Origin: JAVVSR01 sp964604875
GTDB taxonomy: Bacteria; Bacillota; Clostridia; Christensenellales; CAG-917
DNA: 49,365 nt
Assembly: GCA_964604875.1 (NCBI GenBank)
Contig: CAZSAC010000006.1
Location: 1-49,365 of the forward strand
Direction of reading: 5' to 3'
Every line of letters starts with the position of its first letter. Position 1 is the stretch's first letter. The notes beneath the pieces were generated by a model. That model worked only from the letters and a program-made list of their open reading frames with translations, made no database searches and had not been told where the DNA came from. Below, one piece after another: positions 39,661 to 47,618 of this stretch. Position numbers and translations under genes: made by a program.

Positions 39661-42288
39661 CTATCTTGGGAATTTGATGTTCGCTTGCGCTGCCGCCAAA
39701 CGAGCAATCGGCACACGGAAAGGAGAACAAGACACATAAGTTAAACCAACCTTATGGCAGAACTCAATTGTCGGAGGATTGCCGCCGTGCTCGCCACAGA
39801 TACCAAGTTTGATATCGGGACGGGTTTGACGTCCGAGGTCAACAGCCATCTTCACAAGTTTGCCAACGCCGACTTGGTCAAGTTTTGCAAACGGGTCAGA
39901 TTCAAATATCTTATGGTCATAGTATGAAGGGAGGAATTTACCCGCATCGTCACGACTGAAACCAAAAGTCATTTGAGTTAAATCGTTTGTGCCAAAGCTG
40001 AAGAATTCAGCCTCTTTTGCAATATCGTCGGCAGTCAAAGCAGCGCGAGGAATTTCAATCATTGTGCCAACCTTATAGTGCATATCGGATTTTGCATTTG
40101 CGATACATTCATCAGCTACTTTAACTACGGTTTCTTTTACAAAAGCCAATTCCTTAACTTCACCAACCAACGGAATCATAATTTCAGGAACGATTGTCCA
40201 ATCGGGGTGACGCTTCTTTACAGCCAAAGCGGCTTGAATAACCGCGCGTGTTTGCATAGCGGCGATTTCGGGATAGGTAACCGCCAAACGGCAACCACGG
40301 TGACCCATCATAGGGTTAAATTCATGCAAGCCTGCGATGATGTTATATATATTGTCAACAGAGATGTTCATTGTTTCAGCAAGAGCTACGATGTCGCCTT
40401 TGGATGTGGGAACGAACTCGTGAAGCGGAGGATCCAAGAAACGAATTGTAACAGGACAACCTTCAAGAGCTTCATATAAGCCTTCAAAGTCGGCTTGTTG
40501 CATCGGAAGAAGTTTTGCCAATGCTTTCTCACGAAGTTCAACCGTAGGAGAAACAATCATTTCACGGATTGCGCCGATACGGTCAGGCTCAAAGAACATA
40601 TGCTCAGTACGGCAAAGACCGATACCTTCTGCGCCGAATGCTTTTGCTTGTTTAGCATCTTTTGGCGTGTCTGCGTTGGTGCGAACTTGTAACGCGCGGA
40701 ATTTGTCTGCCCAAGCCATCAAACGACCAAAGTCGCCGGATACGCTTGCCGATACAGTGGGGATACGTTCGCCGTAAATTTTGCCTGTGGAGCCGTCCAA
40801 GGAAATATCGCTTCCTTCGACAAACTTTTTCCCTGCAAGAGTAAACTCTTTCTTTTCTTCATTGATTTTGATTTCGCCGCAACCTGATACACAGCAAGTG
40901 CCCATACCACGGGCAACAACGGCTGCGTGAGAAGTCATACCGCCTCTAACTGTTAAGATACCTTGAGAAAAATGCATACCTTCAATATCTTCGGGGGAAG
41001 TCTCTAGGCGAACCAAAACAACTTTTTCACCACGATTTTTTGCCCACTCAACTGCGTCTTCTGCCGTAAACACAACTTTACCTGCAGCAGCGCCCGGAGA
41101 TGCCGGCAATGCGGTAGCCAACGCTTTAGCAGCCTTTAAGGCTTTCGTGTCGAATTGAGGATGCAATAAGGCGTCAAGCTGATTGGGGTCTATCATACAA
41201 ACGGCTTCCTTTTCGGAAATCATACCTTCGTCAACTAAGTCGCAAGCGATTTTTAAAGCGGCAGCGGCGGTACGTTTACCGTTACGGGTTTGAAGCATAA
41301 ACAACTTACCCTCTTCAATAGTAAACTCCATATCTTGCATATCGCGGTAATGCTTTTCAAGCTTATCGACGATATCGGCAAACTGCTTATAAACTGCGGG
41401 ATTTTCAGCTTTTAGGTGGTCGATTGTTTGAGGAGTACGAACGCCGGCAACAACGTCTTCGCCTTGAGCGTTCATCAAATATTCACCATATAAGCCCTTC
41501 TCGCCTGTTGCGGGGTTTCTTGAGAAAGCAACGCCCGTGCCGGATGTATTGCCCATATTGCCGAAAACCATTTCTTGAACGTTAACAGCGGTGCCCCAGC
41601 TTGAAGGAATATCGTTCATACGACGATAATATATAGCGCGGGGATTGTCCCAGCTGCGGAATACAGCTTTGATTGCGCCCATTAATTGAGATTTAGGGTC
41701 TTGAGGGAAATCTTGTCCCAATTTGGATTTATATTCAGCCTTGAACAAACGGGCAAGTTCTTTCAAATCGTCAGCGTCAAGATCAGTATCAAGCTGAACG
41801 CCTTTCTTTTCTTTCATCTCATCGATTAAAGCTTCAAAATATTTCTTGCCTACTTCCATAACTACGTCCGAATACATTTGAATGAAACGGCGATAGCTGT
41901 CATATGCGAAACGTCTGTTATTGGTTTTGATTGCAAATTTTTCCACTACCTCGTCGTTTAAGCCAAGGTTTAAGATTGTATCCATCATACCGGGCATAGA
42001 AGCGCGGGCGCCTGAACGAACCGATACTAAAAGAGGATTATCCAAATCGCCGAACTTTTTACCGGTAATACCCTCTAATTTGGCGATATACTCCATAATT
42101 TGCGCTTGAATATCGTCATTGATTTGTTGTCCGTCGGCATAGTATTGAGTACAAGCCTCCGTTGAAATCGTAAACCCGCGCGGTACAGGCATACCCAAAC
42201 TTGTCATTTCTGCCAAATTTGCGCCCTTACCACCGAGAATTTCGCGCATTTTTCCGTTACCTTCATTGAAAAGATAAACAAATTTCAT
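39661..42288 (-). CDS. ppdK: Pyruvate, phosphate dikinase
   Basis: PPDK interconverts pyruvate, ATP and phosphate with PEP, AMP and pyrophosphate, often run in the glycolytic direction in anaerobes. At 875 residues it has normal length. The nucleotide-binding domain (about 1-340) has GGKGANLAEMTSLGMPVP, SVRSGARASMPGMMDTILNLGLND and GEYLMNAQGEDVVAG. The phosphohistidine domain has GGMTSHAAVVARGMG with the swivelling His. The PEP domain has GIGLCRTEHMFFE, RFLDPPLHEFVP, MMGHRGCRLA and SFGTNDLTQM, with GICGEHGGNP near the end. It is monocistronic, with its own promoter and terminator, and a GGAGG site precedes the ATG. Confidence 0.98.
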   Translation of the reverse strand: MKFVYLFNEGNGKMREILGGKGANLAEMTSLGMPVPRGFTISTEACTQYYADGQQINDDIQAQIMEYIAKLEGITGKKFGDLDNPLLVSVRSGARASMPGMMDTILNLGLNDEVVEKFAIKTNNRRFAYDSYRRFIQMYSDVVMEVGKKYFEALIDEMKEKKGVQLDTDLDADDLKELARLFKAEYKSKLGQDFPQDPKSQLMGAIKAVFRSWDNPRAIYYRRMNDIPSSWGTAVNVQEMVFGNMGNTSGTGVAFSRNPATGEKGLYGEYLMNAQGEDVVAGVRTPQTIDHLKAENPAVYKQFADIVDKLEKHYRDMQDMEFTIEEGKLFMLQTRNGKRTAAAALKIACDLVDEGMISEKEAVCMIDPNQLDALLHPQFDTKALKAAKALATALPASPGAAAGKVVFTAEDAVEWAKNRGEKVVLVRLETSPEDIEGMHFSQGILTVRGGMTSHAAVVARGMGTCCVSGCGEIKINEEKKEFTLAGKKFVEGSDISLDGSTGKIYGERIPTVSASVSGDFGRLMAWADKFRALQVRTNADTPKDAKQAKAFGAEGIGLCRTEHMFFEPDRIGAIREMIVSPTVELREKALAKLLPMQQADFEGLYEALEGCPVTIRFLDPPLHEFVPTSKGDIVALAETMNISVDNIYNIIAGLHEFNPMMGHRGCRLAVTYPEIAAMQTRAVIQAALAVKKRHPDWTIVPEIMIPLVGEVKELAFVKETVVKVADECIANAKSDMHYKVGTMIEIPRAALTADDIAKEAEFFSFGTNDLTQMTFGFSRDDAGKFLPSYYDHKIFESDPFAKLDQVGVGKLVKMAVDLGRQTRPDIKLGICGEHGGNPPTIEFCHKVGLTYVSCSPFRVPIARLAAAQANIKFPR

Positions 42289-42337
42289 AAAAAAAGAATC
42301 CTCCGTATTTTCTTATATATTTCTTATTAACTACTTG

Positions 42338-42366
42338 ATTTTATATTATTTTAAATTTTTTGGCAA
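42338..42366 (-). promoter_or_regulatory. Promoter of ppdK
   Basis: On the minus strand TTGCCA (42366-42361), 17 A/T-rich bases, and TAAAAT (42343-42338), about 50 bases upstream of the ppdK ATG. Confidence 0.65.
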
Positions 42367-42415
42367 GCGGAATAATAGCGCTTTAACCAATTTTTTAAAC
42401 ATTTTGTTTTAATTT

Positions 42416-43150
42416 TTAAATTTCGCCTTGATTGCGTGTAATTTTTATAAATTCCGCAACCGAATAAGATGGCGAAACATACGCAACGCTAGACAAAATT
42501 TTATCTAAAATTTCGACGGCGTCTAACAAAGCGATTTTGTCGTTAGTTTCCTCGCCTTTAAGTATTGACACAATTTCAGGTGTTAACTCTAAAAAATTCA
42601 TTGTTCTATATTCATATAAAACAATTCCCGAATAGGCAAAATCGAACCCTATTTTTTTCCCGAATAGGTCTTTTTGAGAATAAGCGCATTGCGCAAAATT
42701 TAGTTCATATCCTGACGCTTGCAAAGCTTTTATTAAAAAATTTACTAAAATGGTCTCAGAAAACGTATCCGAATAAGCCAAATCCTTTAAAGCGTGAACT
42801 GCCAAAATTGTTAAATCGCAACAGGATTCAACGTCGTCTTTTTTTGATAGCTTTTCAACACATTCCAATATAGAAAAACCCGCAAAATATCTTGATAAGT
42901 CAGAAACCAATCCTGAAAAGGAATCGATTAAATCACACCCTTTTAAAGTGTATCTATCGTTATGTTCAACCAAAATATATTCGCCAAAGCACAAAGGAGA
43001 AGCATAACTTTTAAGCTTCGCCTTCGGTAATTTACAACCTGTGGCTTTGACTAAAATCTTGCCTCTCTCTAATGTGCATAATGTGAGTAACTTGTCATTG
43101 TCCTTATAGTCAATCGTTCTGACGCATAGGGCATTAAGTTTGATTTCCAT
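42416..43150 (-). CDS. recO: DNA repair protein RecO
   Basis: RecO helps load RecA onto SSB-coated DNA. I start at the ATG at 43150 (MEIKLNALCVRTIDYKDNDKL), giving 244 residues; upstream TTG/ATG codons overlap yqzL. The N-terminal OB-fold (about 1-80) shows VRTIDYKDNDKLLTLCTLERGKI and a helical C-terminal domain follows (CVEKLSKKDDV, LVNFLIKALQASGYELN). The usual four-Cys zinc motif is reduced: only one Cys (FAQCAYS) lies at the expected place. The position after era and yqzL matches the Bacillus order era-yqzL-recO. Confidence 0.9.
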   Translation of the reverse strand: MEIKLNALCVRTIDYKDNDKLLTLCTLERGKILVKATGCKLPKAKLKSYASPLCFGEYILVEHNDRYTLKGCDLIDSFSGLVSDLSRYFAGFSILECVEKLSKKDDVESCCDLTILAVHALKDLAYSDTFSETILVNFLIKALQASGYELNFAQCAYSQKDLFGKKIGFDFAYSGIVLYEYRTMNFLELTPEIVSILKGEETNDKIALLDAVEILDKILSSVAYVSPSYSVAEFIKITRNQGEI

Positions 43151-43256
43151 CCTTGAAATCCTTGCTTTCATCCTCAACTAACGCTTTATAAAGCATATAG
43201 TTTGCAGGCGAACCGGTCATTTCAAATAACTTCCACATAACGCTTTTACAATCCAT
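43134..43256 (-). CDS. yqzL: YqzL-family small protein
   Basis: A 40-residue reading starting at the ATG at 43256: MDCKSVMWKLFEMTGSPAN, then YMLYKALVEDESKDFKDGN and a final QT. It matches the YqzL pattern W-x-x-F-x-x-T-G-(4)-Y-x-x-Y-K. In Bacillus the same tiny gene sits between era and recO, exactly as here. It overlaps the recO start by 17 bases, which suggests coupled translation. The function is unknown. The ribosome-binding site is weak (GTGAG). Confidence 0.85.
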   Translation of the reverse strand: MDCKSVMWKLFEMTGSPANYMLYKALVEDESKDFKDGNQT

Positions 43257-43312
43257 AATTTTTCTCACTAATACTAGATTGCGCGCAGTTTTGAAAATTA
43301 TTCAAAAAAAAA

Positions 43313-44206
43313 CTAAATATCTTTTTTATTGTATCCTAACTCGTTTAAAAGGAAGTCGTTATCTCTCCAATCCTCTTTAACTCGCACCCAAAGTTCTAAA
43401 AAAACCTTGCAGTCGGTCATTTCTTCCAAGTCCTTTCTTGCATCAATGGCTATACGCTTTAGCATTGCGCCCTTTTTCCCAATAATAATCGGCTTATGCG
43501 TATCTTTTTCACAAATAATATCGGCGTCGATGCTATAAAGTTCGCCATCGGCTCTCATATCAAACTTATTAATACTTACGCTTATTCCATATGGAATTTC
43601 TTTATCTAAAAGTTTTAAAGCTTTTTCACGGATAATTTCAGCCGCCATAAAACGCATTGATTTATCCGTATAAATATCTTCGGGAAAAGCGGGCTCCCCT
43701 TCGGGCATAATTTTGACAAGTTGGCTTAGAATTTCCTCAACACCTTCGTTTCGCAACGCGCAAATCGGCACAACTGCTTTCAAACGTGGATATTTCGACA
43801 GTTTTCCAAGCTGTTCAAAAATGCTTTCTCTTGTTGCTTTATCGATTTTGTTGAGAGCTACCACAATAGGTATTTTTTTATCGATGTGCTCATCTAAAAA
43901 CTTTTGGTCAAAGCTATCAAAGCCCTTTTCCGCATTGACAACATATAAAATTGCGTCGATATCCTTTAGCGCGCTATCGACATTTTTCATCATAAACTCG
44001 CCAAGTTTATTTTGGCTGTTATGCAAACCGGGCGTATCCACAAATACTACCTGATAATCATCTCCGTTAACCACACCCGTAATTTTATCTCTTGTGGTTT
44101 GCGGACGCCAAGATACAATGGCGACTTTTTCCCCCACCAATGAGTTTATTAATGTACTTTTGCCCGCATTGGGCTTTCCTGCTATTGTAACAAATCCGCA
44201 ACGCAT
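43313..44206 (-). CDS. era: Era GTPase, 16S rRNA maturation
   Basis: Era binds 16S rRNA near its 3' end and checks 30S assembly. The 297-residue protein has a G domain (G1 GKPNAGKST at about 9-17, G3 DTPGLH, G4 NKID) and a C-terminal KH domain (about 200-290) with VICEKDTHKPIIIGKKGAMLKRIAIDARKDLE. The ATG has a GGAG site. It sits between ybeY and yqzL. The dgkA and cdd genes that lie between ybeY and era in Bacillus are absent. Confidence 0.97.
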   Translation of the reverse strand: MRCGFVTIAGKPNAGKSTLINSLVGEKVAIVSWRPQTTRDKITGVVNGDDYQVVFVDTPGLHNSQNKLGEFMMKNVDSALKDIDAILYVVNAEKGFDSFDQKFLDEHIDKKIPIVVALNKIDKATRESIFEQLGKLSKYPRLKAVVPICALRNEGVEEILSQLVKIMPEGEPAFPEDIYTDKSMRFMAAEIIREKALKLLDKEIPYGISVSINKFDMRADGELYSIDADIICEKDTHKPIIIGKKGAMLKRIAIDARKDLEEMTDCKVFLELWVRVKEDWRDNDFLLNELGYNKKDI

Positions 44207-44222
44207 AATTATAACTCCAAAT

Positions 44223-44693
44223 TTATCTTTTAATGTTTAAAACGTCCAAAATGGCTTCTTCGTGTTGTCTCATAACTGTTTTATCTTCTTCTTTCATATG
44301 GTCGAACCCCAACAAATGAAGCAATCCGTGCAAAAACAAATACCCCGTTTCTCTTGTCAACGAGTGTCCAAAATCCTCGGCTTGCTCGGTAATACGCTCC
44401 ATACACATAACAAGCTCACCAAGCATTATATCGCCCGTGTCAGGGTCAATATCAAAAGGATAGTCTTTTTTTAAAATCGGAAGTTTTTTAATTTCCAACG
44501 AAGGGAAACTCAAAACGTCTGTGACGCTATCAACTCCCCTTGTTTCAAGATTAATGGATTGAATTTCCTCAGCAGAAATAATCTCCGCTTCAATTTCAAA
44601 AATATCGGCTTGGGCAAAATGCTCAAGCGTTGCCGAATAAATACTGTCGGCAAGTTGTTTTACGTCATCATTTGCATTATAAAAATTTAGCAT
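44223..44693 (-). CDS. ybeY: Endoribonuclease YbeY
   Basis: A 156-residue zinc-dependent endoribonuclease that processes 16S rRNA and takes part in ribosome quality control. The metal site is HGLLHLLGFDH (three His, about 116-126), and DVLSFPS is the conserved strand before it. It starts three bases after the pgpH stop without a clear ribosome-binding site (AAAATATG), so it is probably translationally coupled to pgpH. Confidence 0.96.
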   Translation of the reverse strand: MLNFYNANDDVKQLADSIYSATLEHFAQADIFEIEAEIISAEEIQSINLETRGVDSVTDVLSFPSLEIKKLPILKKDYPFDIDPDTGDIMLGELVMCMERITEQAEDFGHSLTRETGYLFLHGLLHLLGFDHMKEEDKTVMRQHEEAILDVLNIKR

Positions 44694-44696
44694 ATT

Positions 44697-46130
44697 TTAT
44701 TTTTTATAGTCGATTCTGGCATGAAAAATGCCCGGTAATATGTCTACTATAGTGCGTTTAATTAAAGCTAAATCACGCATTGTTATAGAACAGTCGTCAA
44801 ATTGCCCAAGATTCAGTTTTTCTTTGATAAGTTTATCAACCAACTTTTCCAACGATACAGAATCCTCCGGACGCACTGCTCTAGATGCCGCTTCCACCGT
44901 ATCGCAAATCATAATAATAGCGGCAATTTTTGAAGTAGGCTTGGGGCCGTCGTATCGATATTCTTCATCGGCAAGTTGACCTTCTGTAATTTTTTGAGCT
45001 TTATAATAGAAATAGTTTACAGGGCTTGTGCCGTGATGCTCGTTTGCGATTTTGGCAATTTCTTCAGGCAGACGGTTTTCTCTGATAAGTTGCGCTCCGT
45101 TTTTGGTGTGTTTCGTAATCATACTGACACTGACTTCGGGGATTAAATCATCGTGCGGATTATAACCGCCGGACTGATTTTCAATAAAAAATTCAGGCGA
45201 ACGCAGTTTTCCTATATCGTGATAATAGGCGCCTGCCCTTGCCAAGTGCGTATTTTCCCCAATCGCCAAAGCGCAGTTTTCTGCTAAGTTTCCAACAACA
45301 ATACTATGGTTAAACGTGCCGGGCGCCTCCGTTGCCAAACGCTTTAATAAAGGCTGAGAAAAGCTGCACAGTTCGTCCAGTTTAAAATCCGTAACAACGT
45401 TGAACATACTTTCCAAAACGGGAACCAAAGGCATATATAGGATAACGCTTATACAGTTTGCAATCAAAACCCACGCGGTATTGGATAAAATAACACCGCC
45501 CGATTCATTCATCGCTATGGACACTATGGTGGCGAAGGGAGCCATAACCAACCCTGCCGCCAAGCCAACCATAATAAAACGCATTCTTGTATAGTTTCTT
45601 GTCAAAAGGTAAATCAAAACGAAGCCGCTTGCCGTATTACAAAAAATTGCCGCAGAAACGTTGCCCATTGTAGTCGTGGAAAAAGGCGCTTCTATCATAA
45701 ATATGACCAGCAAAATTTGTGATAAAATAATATTTCCCGCCAGCGCCGTACGTTTATTTACCAAAACGTACAACAAAACTGCGCATAAGGAAATAGGCAT
45801 TGCGAAAACATTGAATTTATCTGCGCAAATCACGCACAAAATCACCATAATAAAGATGACAAGGTTGATTAATAAATAAATTCTAAACCTTGCGGGACCT
45901 ACCGCAGAAAAATGAACAAAACTATATAGCGCTCCTAACAGAAAAATTATTACGCCAAACAAAGCCAGCGTAGAAAAAATTTCCTCTCGTGAAAAAGCGC
46001 CCAGAAAGTTCTTGCCCGAAAACCACGCAAGTAAAAACAGCCACATCAAGGCTGATGATAAGAAAATCATCGCCACTGACGAAATAAAAAATCCCTGCGA
46101 TGTTTTTTCAACTGTGGTGTTTTTTGACAT
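44697..46130 (-). CDS. pgpH: Short PgpH-type 7TM HD-domain phosphodiesterase (c-di-AMP hydrolase family)
   Basis: A 477-residue protein. The N-terminal ~225 residues hold about seven transmembrane segments. The cytoplasmic HD domain (about 265-450) has TFNHSIVVGNLAE, YYHDIGKLRSPEFF, SMITKHTKNGAQL, ANEHHGTSP and MICDTVEAASRA, the PgpH/YqfF pattern of metal-binding His/Asp. PgpH proteins cleave the second messenger c-di-AMP. Usual family members are ~700 residues because a long extracellular 7TMR-HDED domain follows the first helix; here the second helix follows directly, so that domain is absent. The ATG has a GGAG site. It lies between yqfD and ybeY, and phoH is missing. Confidence 0.9.
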   Translation of the reverse strand: MSKNTTVEKTSQGFFISSVAMIFLSSALMWLFLLAWFSGKNFLGAFSREEIFSTLALFGVIIFLLGALYSFVHFSAVGPARFRIYLLINLVIFIMVILCVICADKFNVFAMPISLCAVLLYVLVNKRTALAGNIILSQILLVIFMIEAPFSTTTMGNVSAAIFCNTASGFVLIYLLTRNYTRMRFIMVGLAAGLVMAPFATIVSIAMNESGGVILSNTAWVLIANCISVILYMPLVPVLESMFNVVTDFKLDELCSFSQPLLKRLATEAPGTFNHSIVVGNLAENCALAIGENTHLARAGAYYHDIGKLRSPEFFIENQSGGYNPHDDLIPEVSVSMITKHTKNGAQLIRENRLPEEIAKIANEHHGTSPVNYFYYKAQKITEGQLADEEYRYDGPKPTSKIAAIIMICDTVEAASRAVRPEDSVSLEKLVDKLIKEKLNLGQFDDCSITMRDLALIKRTIVDILPGIFHARIDYKK

Positions 46131-46142
46131 ATTTCTCCGTTT

Positions 46143-46157
46143 TGCCGATTATCGGCA
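46143..46157 (-). other. Small perfect hairpin upstream of pgpH
   Basis: The sequence TGCCGAT-A-ATCGGCA (read on the minus strand) is a perfect inverted repeat with a six- or seven-base stem. It ends nine bases before the GGAGAA ribosome-binding site of pgpH. It could modulate translation or mRNA stability; it has no U-tract and so is not a terminator. Confidence 0.5.
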
Positions 46158-46170
46158 GGGGCTAATGTCC

Positions 46171-47289
46171 CTATCCTTTGTTAATTTTTTGTTCAACCTG
46201 AACTTCTGCTTTTAAAATATACGACGTAGAAGTCTTGGTAACGGTAATGTTTTGATTTAGTATTGTTGCGCCGTTTGGAACCTGTTTTAGCGCTAAATCC
46301 AAAACCCTTTTTCTTAGTTCAAATTCCGACGTTTCAAAAGGCTGATAAACCTCTCTTTTTTCCAGCTCGTAAAATACAGTCCGGTTAACGTCATAGGGAA
46401 CTAAAAGCGTGTTTTTAAAGCTTTCGTCTACTTGCTCGTACAACTCGTAAGGAGCTTCCGCTTTGCCAAACATCCTCCCAAAAAAAGCCATTTGATTTAT
46501 CGCCTTGACATCACCGGTACGGACGTATTCGGTATATCTTTCCTGATAAACAATGCTCGAAGAATATTTTACCAGACCGAATACTTCTCCGTTTGCCGAC
46601 GCTTGAACGGGTTTATCGGCAACAAGTATATACCCTCCGATTAAAACCTCTCCTTTTTTTACGACGTCGCCCTTTTTCTTTTGGGGCGTACCCGAATAAA
46701 TAATCTGTCGGGTAATAACCGCGTCGGATATGGATATAACCTCTTTGGCGTTGGTAATATCGTATATTGTAATCTGTGGCAGTTCGGGAAACACTGTTAT
46801 AGACAAAGTGGAACCCGCGCGCTCTACAGTCACAAAGGCTGCGCCGTCGATTGTTTGCAAAGCCTGCTCGACTTGATTATTGTCAGTCTTATAGGAAAAA
46901 ACACCTTTTTTTATGCCAATCTCCTCAAGTTTTGAATAGACGGCGTCCACGCTTATATTTTCTCCGCATTTAACTTCTATATCCAAGATGAAACACGGCA
47001 ATATAGAAAAAAATATAATGGCGGTAACAATCGGGATAATCAAGCCCACTCTTGCGCTTAATTTTACCAAAGTGTTTTTAAACCCTTTAGACTTTAACAG
47101 TTTGTAATTATAGCACAATTCTTCAAATAAAGCAATTATCTTTAATCTATATACAGAATTAGTCCTGATATAAAGCTTCCTTTCGGCGCTTTTAACAGAA
47201 ATAACGGGGATTTTTGCGGATAAAAGTCGGTTTATTACCGTCGTATGAGACCCGCCGATATATACAAAAGTATCAACATTTTCAAGCAT
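46171..47289 (-). CDS. yqfD: Sporulation protein YqfD
   Basis: A ~372-residue YqfD protein (SpoIV-type sporulation family). After an N-terminal segment (about 1-80, VINRLLSAKIPVISV, RLKIIALFEELCYNYKLLKSKG), one transmembrane helix lies near 85-110. A long extracytoplasmic region follows with NISVDAVYSKLEEIGIKKGVFSYK, VKKGEVLIGGYI and VLDLALKQVPNGATILNQN. An ATG at 47289 or a GTG at 47298 may start the protein; neither has a strong ribosome-binding site. The start overlaps the yqfC end, the conserved yqfC-yqfD arrangement. In Bacillus this pair acts in the mother cell; the exact role is unclear. Confidence 0.9.
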   Translation of the reverse strand: MLENVDTFVYIGGSHTTVINRLLSAKIPVISVKSAERKLYIRTNSVYRLKIIALFEELCYNYKLLKSKGFKNTLVKLSARVGLIIPIVTAIIFFSILPCFILDIEVKCGENISVDAVYSKLEEIGIKKGVFSYKTDNNQVEQALQTIDGAAFVTVERAGSTLSITVFPELPQITIYDITNAKEVISISDAVITRQIIYSGTPQKKKGDVVKKGEVLIGGYILVADKPVQASANGEVFGLVKYSSSIVYQERYTEYVRTGDVKAINQMAFFGRMFGKAEAPYELYEQVDESFKNTLLVPYDVNRTVFYELEKREVYQPFETSEFELRKRVLDLALKQVPNGATILNQNITVTKTSTSYILKAEVQVEQKINKG

Positions 47290-47536
47290 ATTCCACACTT
47301 TTGATTTTCCCGCGGACTATGCAAGCCTCCGAGGACGCCTCAGCCAAGGAAAACCCCTCCCCAAAGATGGATACCGTTCCGTTTTTTATGCGGAATTTTA
47401 TTTCCTCCGCAGAAAAAAACAACAGCCCTTTATGCCCTTCTATCAAAAGCAATCCCTTTGCAAACAAGGTTATTTTCGGCAAAGCTAAGTCGGTATTGGA
47501 TAGTTGTAATTTAGAAACCACTTCATCAATAAACAT
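47282..47536 (-). CDS. yqfC: Sporulation protein YqfC
   Basis: An 84-residue protein with the YqfC pattern: LALPKITLFAKGLLLIEGHKG, LLFFSAEEIKFRIKNGTVSIFG, and ACIVRGKIKSVEY. It overlaps yqfD at its end. The presence of yqfC and yqfD argues that the organism forms, or descends from, endospore formers. No ribosome-binding site precedes the ATG. A CATAGAAT sequence five bases upstream resembles a sigma-E -10 element. Confidence 0.9.
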   Translation of the reverse strand: MFIDEVVSKLQLSNTDLALPKITLFAKGLLLIEGHKGLLFFSAEEIKFRIKNGTVSIFGEGFSLAEASSEACIVRGKIKSVEYA

Positions 47537-47541
47537 ATTTT

Positions 47542-47569
47542 ATTCTATGCTTACTTTTACAAAAAATGA
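47542..47569 (-). promoter_or_regulatory. Possible sigma-E type sporulation promoter for yqfC
   Basis: On the minus strand CATAGAAT (47549-47542) differs at one position from the sigma-E -10 consensus CATACAAT. A weak TCATTTT -35-like element lies 13 bases upstream. yqfC is a mother-cell gene in Bacillus. The -35 match is poor, so this is tentative. Confidence 0.3.
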
Positions 47570-47592
47570 AAAACACAACCATATAGTTGCGT
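47563..47592 (-). terminator. Intrinsic terminator after the serine dehydratase gene
   Basis: On the minus strand ACGCAAC pairs with GGTTGTGT (minus the loop G; one G-U pair), followed by TTTTTC and a further T-run. It lies 27 bases after the sdaA stop and isolates yqfC from read-through. Confidence 0.75.
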
Positions 47593-47618
47593 TTTTTGTG
47601 ATTTATTTTCAAATAGAG

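Noticed and set aside
40078..40479. Open frame of 133 codons on the plus strand inside ppdK
   Set aside because: It is antisense to a highly conserved enzyme, has no recognisable motif or ribosome-binding site, and codon patterns reflect the complementary gene.
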